DNA of 64,000 nt from Acidobacteriaceae bacterium KBS 89 (GCA_000381605.1 KB906756.1:434001-498000), one strand, 5' to 3'. Positions 53,218-62,597 are shown, counted from the first letter of the stretch. Notes: a model not told the origin generated them from the letters alone. A program made the numbers and translations.

Positions 53218-54627
53218 TTAGGCTGTGTCCTTTGGAAACAGCGACGCAGGCTGTTCAGGAATACGAGGTGCAGGAAGTGAACTATACCAATCGATTCCAC
53301 GAGTGAAGTACATGACCGCTGCGACTGTTAGAAAGCTGGCAATTGCGCCTACCAGTAGTGCGTTGTCCTCGAGTCGCAAAAGCAGGTAGATCGCTACATA
53401 AAGTGGGCCAAAGATGGTCAATGCTCTTATACCCTGTCGTCGACTCGAGAAGACCCATGCAGCGTTTGCGGAGAGCAGAGTTACTGTGGCGACGCCAGCG
53501 ATCAGGAACCCGAAGTCGAAACCAATTCTTTCAGCAAGTGACAAAAGCAGGAGATAGAAGATGAGCTGCGCCATACCTACCAGAACGTATTGCGCGGGGT
53601 GAACTCGCTTTCCGGTCGTAACCTCAAAGATGAAGTAGGAGAGGAAGAGGAGTCCCAGAAACAGCAGTACGTATTTCAGGGACCGGTTTACCGACTGGTA
53701 AGGGTCTGCCACTTCGATGAACGATATGCCAAGTGCGGTCGTGTCGAGTCCTCTCATCGATTCAATCGGGCCTTCCGAGCGGACACCACGGGCGATGAAG
53801 GGTACAGACCAGTCCGCGGTGAATCCGCTATCCGTTATGTTCCGGCTGACAGGCAGAATTCCTCCGTCAAACCCTGGACTCCGCCAATCGCCCTGCGCGC
53901 TGAGGTGAGTTGTCTTTCCATAGGCAAGGACTGCAATTCGTTCCGCGCCGGAGAATCGCAATATGGATGTCGCACGAAACTGTGCGTCTGGTTTTGCGAT
54001 GTCACCAACTTTTGCGCCGAACAGGGTCAACTTGAGGCGCTGATTCTGATCGTCGCCGAAGGAGATGTTCTCAGCGGCCACCGCCGGTACGAGCGTGACG
54101 GTCTTTGTGTCTGTGGTCAATGTGGCATCCGCCAACGCTCCGCGCGCATCGCTGACGCCAACGACGATTTCCGCACGGCTCCAGTCCAATTCCGCACCCT
54201 GGGGAGCCGCTGCGGGCACTCCTGCGAGGTTGAAGGTCGCATCGAGTTTTATGTCCGCTTGAAATACCGGCACCTTGAAGAGTGATCGATGTCGTTCTTC
54301 GGTTGCGGTCTTTAGAACTGCAGAGCCCTGTGCGGGAAACACCAGATAGGTGCCGTGCTTTTCGTGTTCGGACGGCGACACCGGAGGAACCTTGTAGGGT
54401 ATGGCGAGGGTGGGGCCGAGGAAGGTTTGGGCGCCACCCACGTGGTCGCTTATTTCTTTCGTGACGTCCGAAGCCCGTCTGGTTCTGTCGTCAACGAGTG
54501 CGCCCACGAAGAACGCGGGAATCGTCATGAGGACCGCCAGGAAGCAGACTACGATCAGTTTTAGTCCCATCGACCGCGACTTGATCGCAATCTGCGAAGT
54601 TGCTTGCGATACCAAAAAATCAGTCAT
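53218..54627 (-). CDS. creD: CreD-like inner-membrane protein
   Basis: A 469-residue protein of the CreD family (inner membrane, cell-envelope integrity). One membrane helix near the N-terminus (GLKLIVVCFLAVLMTIPAFF) is followed by a large periplasmic domain with the VDDRTRRASDVTKEISDHVG block, and six more helices in the C-terminal part from about residue 310. The ATG at 54627 is chosen because CGGAGGAATATTG lies just upstream; the longer frame is not conserved. It is the last gene of a three-gene operon with a winged-helix regulator and a membrane protein, and two ACTTTG-N5-CAAAGT operators flank the unit. Confidence 0.87.
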   Translation of the reverse strand: MTDFLVSQATSQIAIKSRSMGLKLIVVCFLAVLMTIPAFFVGALVDDRTRRASDVTKEISDHVGGAQTFLGPTLAIPYKVPPVSPSEHEKHGTYLVFPAQGSAVLKTATEERHRSLFKVPVFQADIKLDATFNLAGVPAAAPQGAELDWSRAEIVVGVSDARGALADATLTTDTKTVTLVPAVAAENISFGDDQNQRLKLTLFGAKVGDIAKPDAQFRATSILRFSGAERIAVLAYGKTTHLSAQGDWRSPGFDGGILPVSRNITDSGFTADWSVPFIARGVRSEGPIESMRGLDTTALGISFIEVADPYQSVNRSLKYVLLFLGLLFLSYFIFEVTTGKRVHPAQYVLVGMAQLIFYLLLLSLAERIGFDFGFLIAGVATVTLLSANAAWVFSSRRQGIRALTIFGPLYVAIYLLLRLEDNALLVGAIASFLTVAAVMYFTRGIDWYSSLPAPRIPEQPASLFPKDTA

Positions 54628-54645
54628 CAATATTCCTCCGTAGTG

Positions 54646-54668
54646 CAAAGTACTTTGTAGTGCAAAGT
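54646..54668. promoter_or_regulatory. Overlapping palindromes upstream of creD (CAAAGTACTTTG and ACTTTG-N5-CAAAGT)
   Basis: A perfect 12-bp palindrome CAAAGTACTTTG (54646-54657) overlaps ACTTTGTAGTGCAAAGT (54652-54668), whose 6-bp arms are separated by five bases. The same layout recurs upstream of the operon at 55686-55702, so both are probable sites of the winged-helix regulator encoded between them. Confidence 0.65.
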
Positions 54669-54683
54669 AATAAGGCAAAAAAA

Positions 54684-55079
54684 TCAGGCCCGCGACGGCC
54701 TCAGACCACTCATAAGACTGCCTGCCAGTTCGTCCTTCGTCTCCTTCGACGCATCTTGAATCACCTGCTCGAGGGTGGAGAGATATTGGAGATATCGTTT
54801 GCGGCCTAATGACGTAATGCGACAGATCGTCTGCGGTCGATTGCGATCATGTCCTTTGACGATCTCGACCAGCTTTCCTTTTTCCAGCACGCTCAAATGC
54901 CGACTCAGGTTGCCATCCGTCAGGGTGCAAAGCCGTTTGAGGTCGTTGAATGTCAGGCCTTTGGGATTTGTTGCCAGCGATGTCACGATGCTGAGGCGAG
55001 CGCGCTCGTGAATCACGCGGTCAAGTCCCTCGTAGGCAAAGCGACCTTCGTTCGATGGAGACTCAGGCTTCATCGCCAT
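54684..55079 (-). CDS. Winged-helix transcriptional regulator (ArsR/MarR-like)
   Basis: A 131-residue regulator with a winged-helix domain. The segments RARLSIVTSLATNPKGLTFN, DLKRLCTLTDGNLSRHLSVL (recognition helix) and EKGKLVEIVKGHDRNRPQTI with the wing are readable. Proteins of this subgroup are often paired with CreD and a membrane protein. It overlaps the upstream gene by 17 bases and lies 56 bases before creD. It is the obvious candidate to bind the two ACTTTG-N5-CAAAGT sites around the operon; this is inference from position. Confidence 0.87.
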   Translation of the reverse strand: MAMKPESPSNEGRFAYEGLDRVIHERARLSIVTSLATNPKGLTFNDLKRLCTLTDGNLSRHLSVLEKGKLVEIVKGHDRNRPQTICRITSLGRKRYLQYLSTLEQVIQDASKETKDELAGSLMSGLRPSRA

Positions 55080-55677
55080 CCTCCGATCTGTTCAGTAGGA
55101 GGACCATTGCGACCAGCAACTGACCTACTCCGAACGGGAGACCCATTGCCCATGGTGAGAGTGCCCGATCACCCCCCAATGCCACGCAGCCAAGGCCCGT
55201 CAGCAGATACCAAATACCTGCGGCGACCATCGGCCTCGGCAAGAAACGACATGACGAGAACACTCCAAGGCTAAAGATGATCTGCCACATTCCGGGGAGC
55301 ATCCACGAAGATGACGGCACGTATCGCAGAAGCACAATGGTGAGGAGCAGACCCGCACCGATAGCAGGCAGGAATTGCTCAACAGCCATGCGGATCATCT
55401 CGTCCGACAATCCAGAATGAATACGACGTGCGCGCGTATACATCTGTGCGCCAGCGAGGGCAGCCGACAGAATGGCGGTCAAAATCCAGATCCCTAAGTA
55501 AGCCCGAATGTGATTGACGGGGTACGGTAACCAAAATCCCTGCATCCCTGCCGCCAGAATGGCGAAGCCACCAGTGGCTGCAAGCGTCGCTGGACCGTAG
55601 CCACGGAACTCCGTAGAGCGGGCCATCTGTTTGCGAATGCTGCTGATGTCGCCAAGCGCTTTGTAGAGGTCATTCAT
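55063..55677 (-). CDS. Membrane protein of the CreD operon
   Basis: A 204-residue protein with about five predicted membrane helices from residue 28 to 195. The N-terminus MNDLYKALGDISSIRKQMAR reads like a short amphipathic helix that precedes the first span. I do not recognise catalytic motifs. It is the first gene of the three-gene unit, overlapping the regulator gene, so it probably works with CreD in the envelope or senses a membrane signal for the regulator. The function is unknown. Confidence 0.8.
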   Translation of the reverse strand: MNDLYKALGDISSIRKQMARSTEFRGYGPATLAATGGFAILAAGMQGFWLPYPVNHIRAYLGIWILTAILSAALAGAQMYTRARRIHSGLSDEMIRMAVEQFLPAIGAGLLLTIVLLRYVPSSSWMLPGMWQIIFSLGVFSSCRFLPRPMVAAGIWYLLTGLGCVALGGDRALSPWAMGLPFGVGQLLVAMVLLLNRSEDGDEA

Positions 55678-55685
55678 GGCAATTC

Positions 55686-55702
55686 ACTTTACAATGCAAA
55701 GT
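55686..55702. promoter_or_regulatory. Operator-like site ACTTTA-N5-CAAAGT upstream of the CreD operon
   Basis: ACTTTACAATGCAAAGT has the same 6-5-6 layout as the site upstream of creD, with one arm mismatch. It lies nine bases before the start codon of the first gene of the operon. Confidence 0.6.
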
Positions 55703-55826
55703 AGCCGAGGGAGGAACACTTGTCAATAGACATTCGCGACACCCTTTGTTGAAGCGCGGCGAACGCTTCCCTTACCCGACGCAAGATCGAGCGACCGCGC
55801 CCAGATGCAGGGTTGAATTCCGGGGC

Positions 55827-56363
55827 TTAATGGTTATTCATGGCGCGCATCAGGTTGAGCGTGTTTGCGGTCATGTTTACGTTGAAGGTTGCAAGTCTGG
55901 TGGCGCTTGCGGCTTGATTGTTGAGTTGGTTGATCGCTGCCTGGGAGTTGTAAGCCGGAGCAGCCTGCTGGCGGGTGGCTGCGATGCGGGCGCGGGTGTG
56001 CTCCTGGAGTTCGAGGTTCTGGGCCTCGGCGAGGACAGGGTCGAGCATCCAAAGCATGGCAGGCAGTTCGGCTGCCCATTGCTGGAGGATCATGCCGCGC
56101 TGCATGGGATTTAGGGTGGACCAGTTTGCGTTGATTGCGGCAAGCTGCGTCGGGGTCTCGGCGTACCACTGGCGCATCTCTGGGGGGAGACTGTTGTAGT
56201 AGTAGGCGAGGTGCGCTCGCCAGAGTGGGCGGAGAACGTTGGTAACATCGATGGCGTCATATCCGCGGACAGCGGCGGCGATGAAGTCGATGGTCTCTAA
56301 TGCCGCGTCGGCGGCTTTTTGTGTCAGAGGGGGCGGTCCGTAAGCCAGAATCATTTCGTTCAT
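55827..56363 (-). CDS. Hypothetical Ala/Asn/Gln-rich protein
   Basis: A 178-residue protein beginning MNEMILAYGPPPLTQKAADA. It is largely alpha-helical and becomes rich in Ala, Asn and Gln toward the C-terminus (AAINQLNNQAASATRLATFN). No signal peptide, membrane span or known motif is visible. The ATG at 56363 follows a strong GGAGGTCAC site. It is not part of an evident operon. Composition resembles secreted or surface helical proteins, but no function is assigned. Confidence 0.72.
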   Translation of the reverse strand: MNEMILAYGPPPLTQKAADAALETIDFIAAAVRGYDAIDVTNVLRPLWRAHLAYYYNSLPPEMRQWYAETPTQLAAINANWSTLNPMQRGMILQQWAAELPAMLWMLDPVLAEAQNLELQEHTRARIAATRQQAAPAYNSQAAINQLNNQAASATRLATFNVNMTANTLNLMRAMNNH

Positions 56364-56559
56364 GTGACCTCCGTTTTTACGTGCGGGATTTCGAGCCCTG
56401 GGGGAGTGCTCATTTAGCCGGAAGTTCAAAGGGAAGGGGTGTGCTGCGCCGCTCCCATTATCTTCGCCGTTTCATTTTTTTGGCAAGGGCTAGCGAGCCC
56501 TGTGCGGCGAGACAGAGAGGGTCTGCGTGAAGGCTTCGCCTTATTTGAATACACAGACT

Positions 56560-57966
56560 CTAGAGTTTGTAGGCTTTGCGGACCAGATTAACGGTCAAAT
56601 CCAGAACGACTTCGAAGGCTTCGTCTTCGTCGAGGCGATGCTCGGCTACCAAGCGGCCGAGGAAGGCGCAGTCGATGCGGCGGGCGACGTCGTGGCGTGC
56701 AGGGATGGAGAGGAAGGCGCGGGTGTCGTCGTTGAAGCCGACGGTGTTGTAGAAGCCGGCGGTCTCGGTGACCTGTTCGCGGAAGCGCTTCATGCCTTCG
56801 GGTGAGTCGTGGAACCACCAGGGTGGGCCGAGTTTTAAAGCTGGATAGTGGCCTGCGAGCGGTGCTAGTTCGCGCGAGTAACTGGTTTCGTCGAGGGTGA
56901 AGAGGATGAAGGTGAGGCGGGGATCGTTGCCGTATTTGTTGAGCAGGGGGCGGAGGTTGCGGGTGTACTCGGTAGGCGAGGGCATGTCGGCGCCCTTGTC
57001 GCGGCCGAACTTATCGTAGAGGAGGCGGTTGTGGTTGCGGACGGAGCCTGGGTGTAGCTGCATGGTGAGGCCGTCCTCAACGCTCATGCCAGCCATCTCG
57101 GTGAGCATCTGGGCCTGGAAGATCTCCTGCTCCTGCGGGACGGAGCGGCCGGAGAGGATGCGACCATAAAGCGACGCTGCAGTTTCCGGGTCCAGGTCGG
57201 CGGTCATGGCGGTGAGGTGGCCGTGATCGGTTGAGGTGCAGCCCATGGACTTGAAGAAGGCGCGACGGTTGCGTAGCGCGTTCAAATAGCCGTTGTAGGT
57301 GCCAATGTCTTCGCCGGTGATCTGACCGAGCTTTTCGATGTTTCCGATGAAGCCGGCGTACTCGGCGTCGATGACGGAGTCGGGACGGAAGGCTGGGATG
57401 ATGCGGCCTTTCCAGCCCGACTCGCGGATGGCTTTGTGGTACTCGAGAGTGTCGAGAGGGGTGTCGGTTGTGGAGAGGACTTCGATGTTGAATTTGTCGA
57501 AGAGTGCGCGGGGGCGGAAATCCGGGGCCTGAATCTTTTTCGCGATGATCTCGTAGTACTCGTCCGCGTTTTCCGGGCTCAACCGTTTTTTGAGTCCGAA
57601 CTGATTCTCGAGGGCGTAGTCGAGCCAGAGGCGTGTGGGAGTGCCGCGGAAGAGGTAGTAGTTCTTTGCAAAGATGCGCCACACCTCTTGGGGATCGGCC
57701 TTTTCGGCGCCATCGAGTTGAGGAATGCCTAACGACTCCAGTGAAACGCCCTGGGAGTAGAGCATGCGGAAGATGTAGTGGTCGGGCTGGATGAGGAGCG
57801 CGGTAGGATTGGGGAACGGCTCATTGAAGGCAAACCAGCGGGGATCGGTGTGTCCGTGCGGGGAGATGAGGGGAAGGTCTCTGACGGTCTGGTACAGCCT
57901 TGCAGCGACGCTGCGCGCTTCTCCATTTGCAGGAAATAATCTGTTCTCATCCAGAATCATCTTCAC
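56560..57966 (-). CDS. uxaC: Uronate isomerase
   Basis: UxaC isomerises D-glucuronate to D-fructuronate and D-galacturonate to D-tagaturonate in the cytosol, the entry step of hexuronate breakdown. The 468-residue product belongs to the amidohydrolase-fold family. The metal-binding histidines are seen early in DLPLISPHGHTDPRWFAFNE, with later blocks FNIEVLSTTDTPLDTLEYHK, AFRPDSVIDAEYAGFIGNIE and GFNDDTRAFLSIPARHDVAR. It lies 3.6 kb from the hexuronate operon on the same strand but is separately transcribed. Together with uxaE it forms the first two pathway steps. Confidence 0.95.
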   Translation of the reverse strand: MKMILDENRLFPANGEARSVAARLYQTVRDLPLISPHGHTDPRWFAFNEPFPNPTALLIQPDHYIFRMLYSQGVSLESLGIPQLDGAEKADPQEVWRIFAKNYYLFRGTPTRLWLDYALENQFGLKKRLSPENADEYYEIIAKKIQAPDFRPRALFDKFNIEVLSTTDTPLDTLEYHKAIRESGWKGRIIPAFRPDSVIDAEYAGFIGNIEKLGQITGEDIGTYNGYLNALRNRRAFFKSMGCTSTDHGHLTAMTADLDPETAASLYGRILSGRSVPQEQEIFQAQMLTEMAGMSVEDGLTMQLHPGSVRNHNRLLYDKFGRDKGADMPSPTEYTRNLRPLLNKYGNDPRLTFILFTLDETSYSRELAPLAGHYPALKLGPPWWFHDSPEGMKRFREQVTETAGFYNTVGFNDDTRAFLSIPARHDVARRIDCAFLGRLVAEHRLDEDEAFEVVLDLTVNLVRKAYKL

Positions 57967-58139
57967 TATCCCTCAGACTTCGGCGTGTTCGAAAACGTTG
58001 GCATAGGAAGGGTATCAAAGATTTCGCCGCACCCCGAACAAATGGGAAATTTTGGTCGTTGGGGACACTGAACCGGAATGACTTGAGGAATATCGGGCCA
58101 GCGGATGTGGAGCGAGAAGGTCTGCGGCGCCCTCATGCT

Positions 58140-58598
58140 TCAAGGGGCCACGAGGTAGAAGACATCCGTGCGGATTTGTGATGGATCAACGTTCCACTCG
58201 CTCTCCCAGTGACCGTAGATCTCCCAACTGGGGCCCGCGAGGCGGTAATTATTGGCCTTGCACCATTGATGAACTGCTTCGTGCGCGGCGCCGAGGCCAC
58301 CATACGGTCCGAGATGCGTTGCTGATGCCACTGCGCCGGCGGGTGTTGCCGAGAGCACGATCCCGCTGCGCTCGGTGAATGGTCCGTGAAGCTCCACTCC
58401 TACCTCGAGTCGAATGCTGCCGTCCCAATAGATAGCGACGTGGCGACCGGCCTGCGCTTGCTGTGCACGCACTTCGCTCCATACCAGGCCACAGCACTCC
58501 GGTATCAGGCGCGAGAGCTGGGACGCGTTTGCCTGGCGTCGGATGACAGCGACGGGAACACTACTGAGTTCCTGGAGTTGAACGGTGGGAGGCATCAT
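58140..58598 (-). CDS. GyrI-like effector-binding domain protein
   Basis: A 152-residue stand-alone GyrI/AraC effector-binding domain. The two-fold repeated beta-alpha-beta layout is suggested by VQLQELSSVPVAVIRRQANA at the start and the GPYGGLGAAHEAVHQWCKAN helix, ending with TDVFYLVAP. Such domains bind small molecules and can be multidrug-sensing or hydrolytic (SRPBCC-unrelated) proteins. No DNA-binding domain is attached. It stands alone, upstream of nothing obviously related. Confidence 0.8.
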   Translation of the reverse strand: MMPPTVQLQELSSVPVAVIRRQANASQLSRLIPECCGLVWSEVRAQQAQAGRHVAIYWDGSIRLEVGVELHGPFTERSGIVLSATPAGAVASATHLGPYGGLGAAHEAVHQWCKANNYRLAGPSWEIYGHWESEWNVDPSQIRTDVFYLVAP

Positions 58599-58805
58599 AG
58601 GGGGTTTCCCTTATTTACAGTTGGCGTGGGCCCACTTCGTTGTGAGTGTACTCTGCTGAATCGGTTTTCGTGAATGCGCCGAACTGATAGATAGATTCAC
58701 GGAGTCCACTCCCGGGAATTTGCGATGGGTCAGTTTCCGATAGCAACTTCTCTGGGCAGCGTTCTCTCTCTTCCATTCCCGGTTTGTGCATGCCAGAGGT
58801 GTACT

Positions 58806-60008
58806 ATGACGGGACAACAAGGGAGACGACGCGTGCAACGTGAAAATAAAACACGTGAGGATGCCACTTCCTACTCTTCTCAGCCTTCCGATCACCAACC
58901 GTGGAGGGTGCTGGACCTGTTTCGTAATGCCAGCTCACCCATGCTTATCCGCACCGCGATTGTCGTCGCGATTGCGTGGGTTCCATTGGCGATCTTTTCA
59001 GCATTTCGCGGACAGGCGGTGTTCCTATCTTTCCTCACCGACTACGCCACGCTCTCTCGTTTTCTCATCGTGATTCCTGTGTTGATTCTAGGGGAGCAGC
59101 CGATACACGCCCGTTATGCCCTGGTGGCGCATCATTTCGAGAGATTTCTTATTTCCGACAACGAACAATCCAGTTTTGAGTCGAAGTGGAGGTCCCACGA
59201 AAACCTGATGGGCTCCACCGTTGTCCGAGTAATTTTGCTGTTGCTGACATTCGCTCTGGCAGGGTGGTTGAGCGACTTCCTTCGTCCCGAGGGAAGTGAG
59301 TTCCTGACGTGGTGGAGAGGCAGCGGCGGGTTCAGGTCTTTCTCGCCGGCCGGCACCTGGGCCCTATTTGTCAGCTATCCAATTCTCGCCTACCTCACGT
59401 TTCATTGGATCTGGAGGCAAATCGCCTGGGCACGATTCCTGCGATCGACGACGCAACTGAACCTTCGTCTTATTGCGGCCCACCCGGACCACCTAGGCGG
59501 GTTGGGGTTCCTGGAGGCTTCGCTGCTGGGGCAACTTCCTTTCAGCTTCTGCCTTGGTGTGGGGTTGGCCGGCGGAATAGCGAACCGGGTGTTTCACGAG
59601 GGACATAAGTTGCTTGCGTACCGCTACCTTGCGCCGGTTCTGATCGCGGCGGCGCTGCTGGTATCAGTGGCTCCCTATTTTGTCTACACACCGACTCTGA
59701 TGCGGATGAGACGCAGGGGTATTGTGAAGTATGGCGCCCTTGCGCGTGCCGTAGGCGAGCAGTTTGAACGGAAGTGGCTGGACCGTGCCGAAAGTCTAAA
59801 TGAAGATGTTCTGGAGGTCCCGGACTTCTCGGCCACCGGCGATCTCTTCGCGGTGGTGGATAACATCGAGGAGATCCGCATCGTGCCAGTAGCCGCAATC
59901 AATGTCTACGTGTTCGTGATCGCCGCATTGATCCCTGGTATCCCGGTAGTTATCGCCGCCATACCCTTCGATGTTCTCTTGAGGGCGGTCATGAAGTTGT
60001 TGGTATAG
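58806..60008 (+). CDS. Multi-span membrane protein of unknown function
   Basis: A 400-residue integral membrane protein with about seven hydrophobic segments, clustered at residues 50-75, 80-100, 135-155, 185-205 and 245-300, with a final pair near 360-390. A polar N-terminus precedes them. I do not recognise the family; blocks such as LNLRLIAAHPDHLGGLGFLE and HEGHKLLAYRYLAPVLIAAA are striking and may be conserved. The ATG at 58806 has an AGAGGTG site upstream; an earlier ATG at 58725 gives a non-hydrophobic extension. Confidence 0.75.
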   Translation: MTGQQGRRRVQRENKTREDATSYSSQPSDHQPWRVLDLFRNASSPMLIRTAIVVAIAWVPLAIFSAFRGQAVFLSFLTDYATLSRFLIVIPVLILGEQPIHARYALVAHHFERFLISDNEQSSFESKWRSHENLMGSTVVRVILLLLTFALAGWLSDFLRPEGSEFLTWWRGSGGFRSFSPAGTWALFVSYPILAYLTFHWIWRQIAWARFLRSTTQLNLRLIAAHPDHLGGLGFLEASLLGQLPFSFCLGVGLAGGIANRVFHEGHKLLAYRYLAPVLIAAALLVSVAPYFVYTPTLMRMRRRGIVKYGALARAVGEQFERKWLDRAESLNEDVLEVPDFSATGDLFAVVDNIEEIRIVPVAAINVYVFVIAALIPGIPVVIAAIPFDVLLRAVMKLLV

Positions 60009-60063
60009 GAGCCGTCGCCATTCTCAACCGTGAGGCAAGAGGTATTTCCGGCTTCGAGTTCCG

Positions 60064-60549
60064 CTAGCGACGAGCCTGACTAGTGGGCGAGACTTCCTGA
60101 ATCATCCAAAAGAGAAAAGCTGTGGACAATCCGAAGAGCAGCCACCCATTGAGGGACTCGATTGCCCCCAACAGCCGCCAGTGATCTTCCAGAAATAGGT
60201 TTTGATGTCCATAACTTGTCATCGCGCCAAGCGAATAGAGCATCGCATGTTTAGGGTCCGGCAGAGCACCGATAAGACAGTATGCAGATGCCCAGATTGC
60301 GGTTTCCAATGCATGCAATGCAGTTGCCAGGAGAGCTGTTGCGCCCACCACAACCGCAAATGTAGCTGTCGGATGGCGGTGCTTCATGGTAGTGCCGTAG
60401 AACGAGATGGCCCTTTGACTTATGAGCCCGAGAGCTAAGACATGGATGATTACTGTGACGACGATTAACGGACAGCCCCATATCCAATCGACGGCCCACG
60501 ACGGCTCATCTTGCAGTAGAACGCTGAGAGTGACTTGCGTGATTATCAT
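60064..60549 (-). CDS. Two-pore-type ion channel-like membrane protein
   Basis: A 161-residue protein with four hydrophobic segments (about 22-45, 60-85, a re-entrant-like stretch near 103-120, and 132-152). The layout helix-pore-helix, with YSLGAMTSYGHQNLFL between the last two, resembles bacterial two-TM potassium channels (Ion_trans_2), but the selectivity filter TVGYG is replaced by TSYGH, so conductance is uncertain. It converges with the preceding membrane-protein gene. The role is unknown. Confidence 0.7.
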   Translation of the reverse strand: MIITQVTLSVLLQDEPSWAVDWIWGCPLIVVTVIIHVLALGLISQRAISFYGTTMKHRHPTATFAVVVGATALLATALHALETAIWASAYCLIGALPDPKHAMLYSLGAMTSYGHQNLFLEDHWRLLGAIESLNGWLLFGLSTAFLFWMIQEVSPTSQARR

Positions 60550-60716
60550 CCAGACCCTTCTTTATTGGCCCTCAAGCGCGTTCTGGGAACGAGAACCCTG
60601 GTTAATCGTGACTAAGAGCAACAACATTGGAAGATATCAAGACATTGAACAAGCGAGAACTCCCAAAACTGCTAGCGCGTGGCCTAAAAGCGGATTTACT
60701 GATCCGAATCATCCAC

Positions 60717-60740
60717 AAAAAAGGCACCCCGAAGGGTGCC
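60717..60740 (-). terminator. Intrinsic terminator of the porin-like gene
   Basis: On the minus strand GGCACCC-ttcg-GGGTGCC forms a perfect stem with a stable tetraloop, followed by six T residues. It begins about 30 bases after the stop of the gene ending at 60771. Confidence 0.93.
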
Positions 60741-60770
60741 CTCTTTGAATACAGCGAGTGTGGGAAGTAT

Positions 60771-62597
60771 TTAGGGAATGTAGTAGCGCATGCCGGTCCA
60801 GACCATGTTGTCGATCGCCTTGGGAGCGCCGCCAATACCGGCCCACGCATTGCGAGTGAGATAGCTGTAGACACCCTGGTACTGCAGACGGCCGTACTTA
60901 GGGCTGTTGTAGACACGGTAGGTAAAACCGAGGGTGGTTTCGTTGATGACACGGTTCACGCCGGCGCAGTTTGCGGGAACGCCCGGGTTATAGGGAGGGC
61001 CACCAGCAAAGCCGTTGCCGGTAGAGGTTGGAAGGGTCTCGATACCGCAGCCGGTGTTGACGGCCGTGACGGGCGCATAGCCAATCAGCTTACCGGCGGA
61101 GGAGCCGAGCGTGCTGAGATAGACGGTGCGCTGGGCGTACTCGGCGCCGTAGTAGGCAAAGATGTCGAGTTTCGGTGTCGGGTGTCCTTCGAGAGAGATC
61201 AACCCCTGATAGGCCTTGATCGGTTCGAGGGTGCCGTCGGGATGGACCGTAATGTCCGGCAGGGTTGTCGTGCCGTAGCGGCCTACACCTGTGCCGAAAA
61301 GGGTGTGTACACCAACATCGAGATACTTGGTCGCGGGCATCCGGAGGTTGGCGAATCCGCCTCCGCCCATCTTGGTGTTGTTCTGACCGCCCGCAGCGGA
61401 AGGAACCACGAGCGTCTGGTTGGGATAGTAACGGTCGCGGAACCAGCGACCGAGCGCACCGACTTCAAAGTGTCCGTACTTCGAATCGTACGTGCCTTTG
61501 AGGATAAGGTCCGGGGCGACGTTGTTCGAGTAGTTGGCCAGCGGGCTGTAGAGACCGCCACCAACACCGGCATTTCCAATGAAGAAGTTCGGGTTGGGGT
61601 TAGTCGCCGCGTAAATGTACTCTGCCTGCTCGAGCGCTATTGCCGCGGTGAGGCCATGTTTGAAGGACTGCTGGACGCGAATGCCTGGCTGACGCTCCCA
61701 GCTGAAACCGACCTGGTACGCAGCATCGACGGTCATTGGGAGGTTCTCGGTACGGTTGTCGGTGCTCTTCTTCGTCTCGGTTACCAGCGACCACATCTGT
61801 CCGCCGGTGATCTTCAAGCCCCCGTTGGTTGCAGCCTGACCCCAGAATTGGCGCTGACGCAGGGTATAGCTGTTGCTCTGGTTATCATTACTGGTGACGC
61901 CGGCCGAGAGGAAGTCCGCTTCAATGTATCCAGAGAGTTTGAATGGCCCGGTGTTGCCTTCGAAGAGGCCACCGATACGGCTCTGACGTCCAGAGAAGTT
62001 CAATTCGCTGGTGTGCGCCTGTGCGGCGCCGGGATACGGGATGGCGTTGAACGGTGTATTGACATCCGAGTTCAGTGAACGCTGACGGTAAACACCTTCA
62101 AACGCGAAGAAGGCGACTGGAGTAATGGTCACTCCCTTGTAGCGAATTGCGAGGGGATTTTCGAGCTGTTCGGTAATTGACTTCTTAGTGTCGCTGAGGG
62201 TCTGGGCGACGCCGATGTTGGTCGTCTTAATATCGGTCACGGTGCTATTCAGACTCGCGACGCTTTCGCTATTCGCTGACACGCTGGAGCTGAGGCTATC
62301 CGCCTTGGCCGATGCGGCGTCAGCAGTCGCCTGTGCCCCCTGGGCCGACTGCTGTGCCGCGGCGAGCTTCGCGTCCTTGTCTGCGTTCTCGCGTTTGAGG
62401 GCGTCAATCTGGGCCTGCTGACTTTGCATCTGTTCGCGGAGTTCCCGGATCTGGCGCTCGATCGGGCTCTCAGCGGGCGCCTTCTTCGGAACGGCCTTCT
62501 TTGCCGCCGGCTTTTTTGTTGTGCTCGTCTGCGCAGGCAACGATATTGAACTGATCACCAGTATCGCCGCCATAGTCGCTCGTAGTTGCTTCGTCAT
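60771..62597 (-). CDS. Coiled-coil outer-membrane porin-like protein
   Basis: A 608-residue exported protein. A signal peptide (about residues 1-22) and a Lys/Ala/Pro-rich linker are followed by a long coiled coil (about 45-145: IRELREQMQSQQAQIDALKR onward with Ser/Ala heptads), then a predicted beta-barrel to the end, closing with the aromatic MRYYIP. The layout resembles trimeric porins with an N-terminal coiled coil that reaches the peptidoglycan. The ATG at 62597 has GAGGG upstream. It may serve uptake of small solutes; the substrate is unknown. Confidence 0.8.
   Translation of the reverse strand: MTKQLRATMAAILVISSISLPAQTSTTKKPAAKKAVPKKAPAESPIERQIRELREQMQSQQAQIDALKRENADKDAKLAAAQQSAQGAQATADAASAKADSLSSSVSANSESVASLNSTVTDIKTTNIGVAQTLSDTKKSITEQLENPLAIRYKGVTITPVAFFAFEGVYRQRSLNSDVNTPFNAIPYPGAAQAHTSELNFSGRQSRIGGLFEGNTGPFKLSGYIEADFLSAGVTSNDNQSNSYTLRQRQFWGQAATNGGLKITGGQMWSLVTETKKSTDNRTENLPMTVDAAYQVGFSWERQPGIRVQQSFKHGLTAAIALEQAEYIYAATNPNPNFFIGNAGVGGGLYSPLANYSNNVAPDLILKGTYDSKYGHFEVGALGRWFRDRYYPNQTLVVPSAAGGQNNTKMGGGGFANLRMPATKYLDVGVHTLFGTGVGRYGTTTLPDITVHPDGTLEPIKAYQGLISLEGHPTPKLDIFAYYGAEYAQRTVYLSTLGSSAGKLIGYAPVTAVNTGCGIETLPTSTGNGFAGGPPYNPGVPANCAGVNRVINETTLGFTYRVYNSPKYGRLQYQGVYSYLTRNAWAGIGGAPKAIDNMVWTGMRYYIP

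Noticed and set aside
60627..62078. 483-codon plus-strand frame over the porin-like gene
   Set aside because: It runs through the terminator and coding part of a well-supported minus-strand gene and shows no motif.
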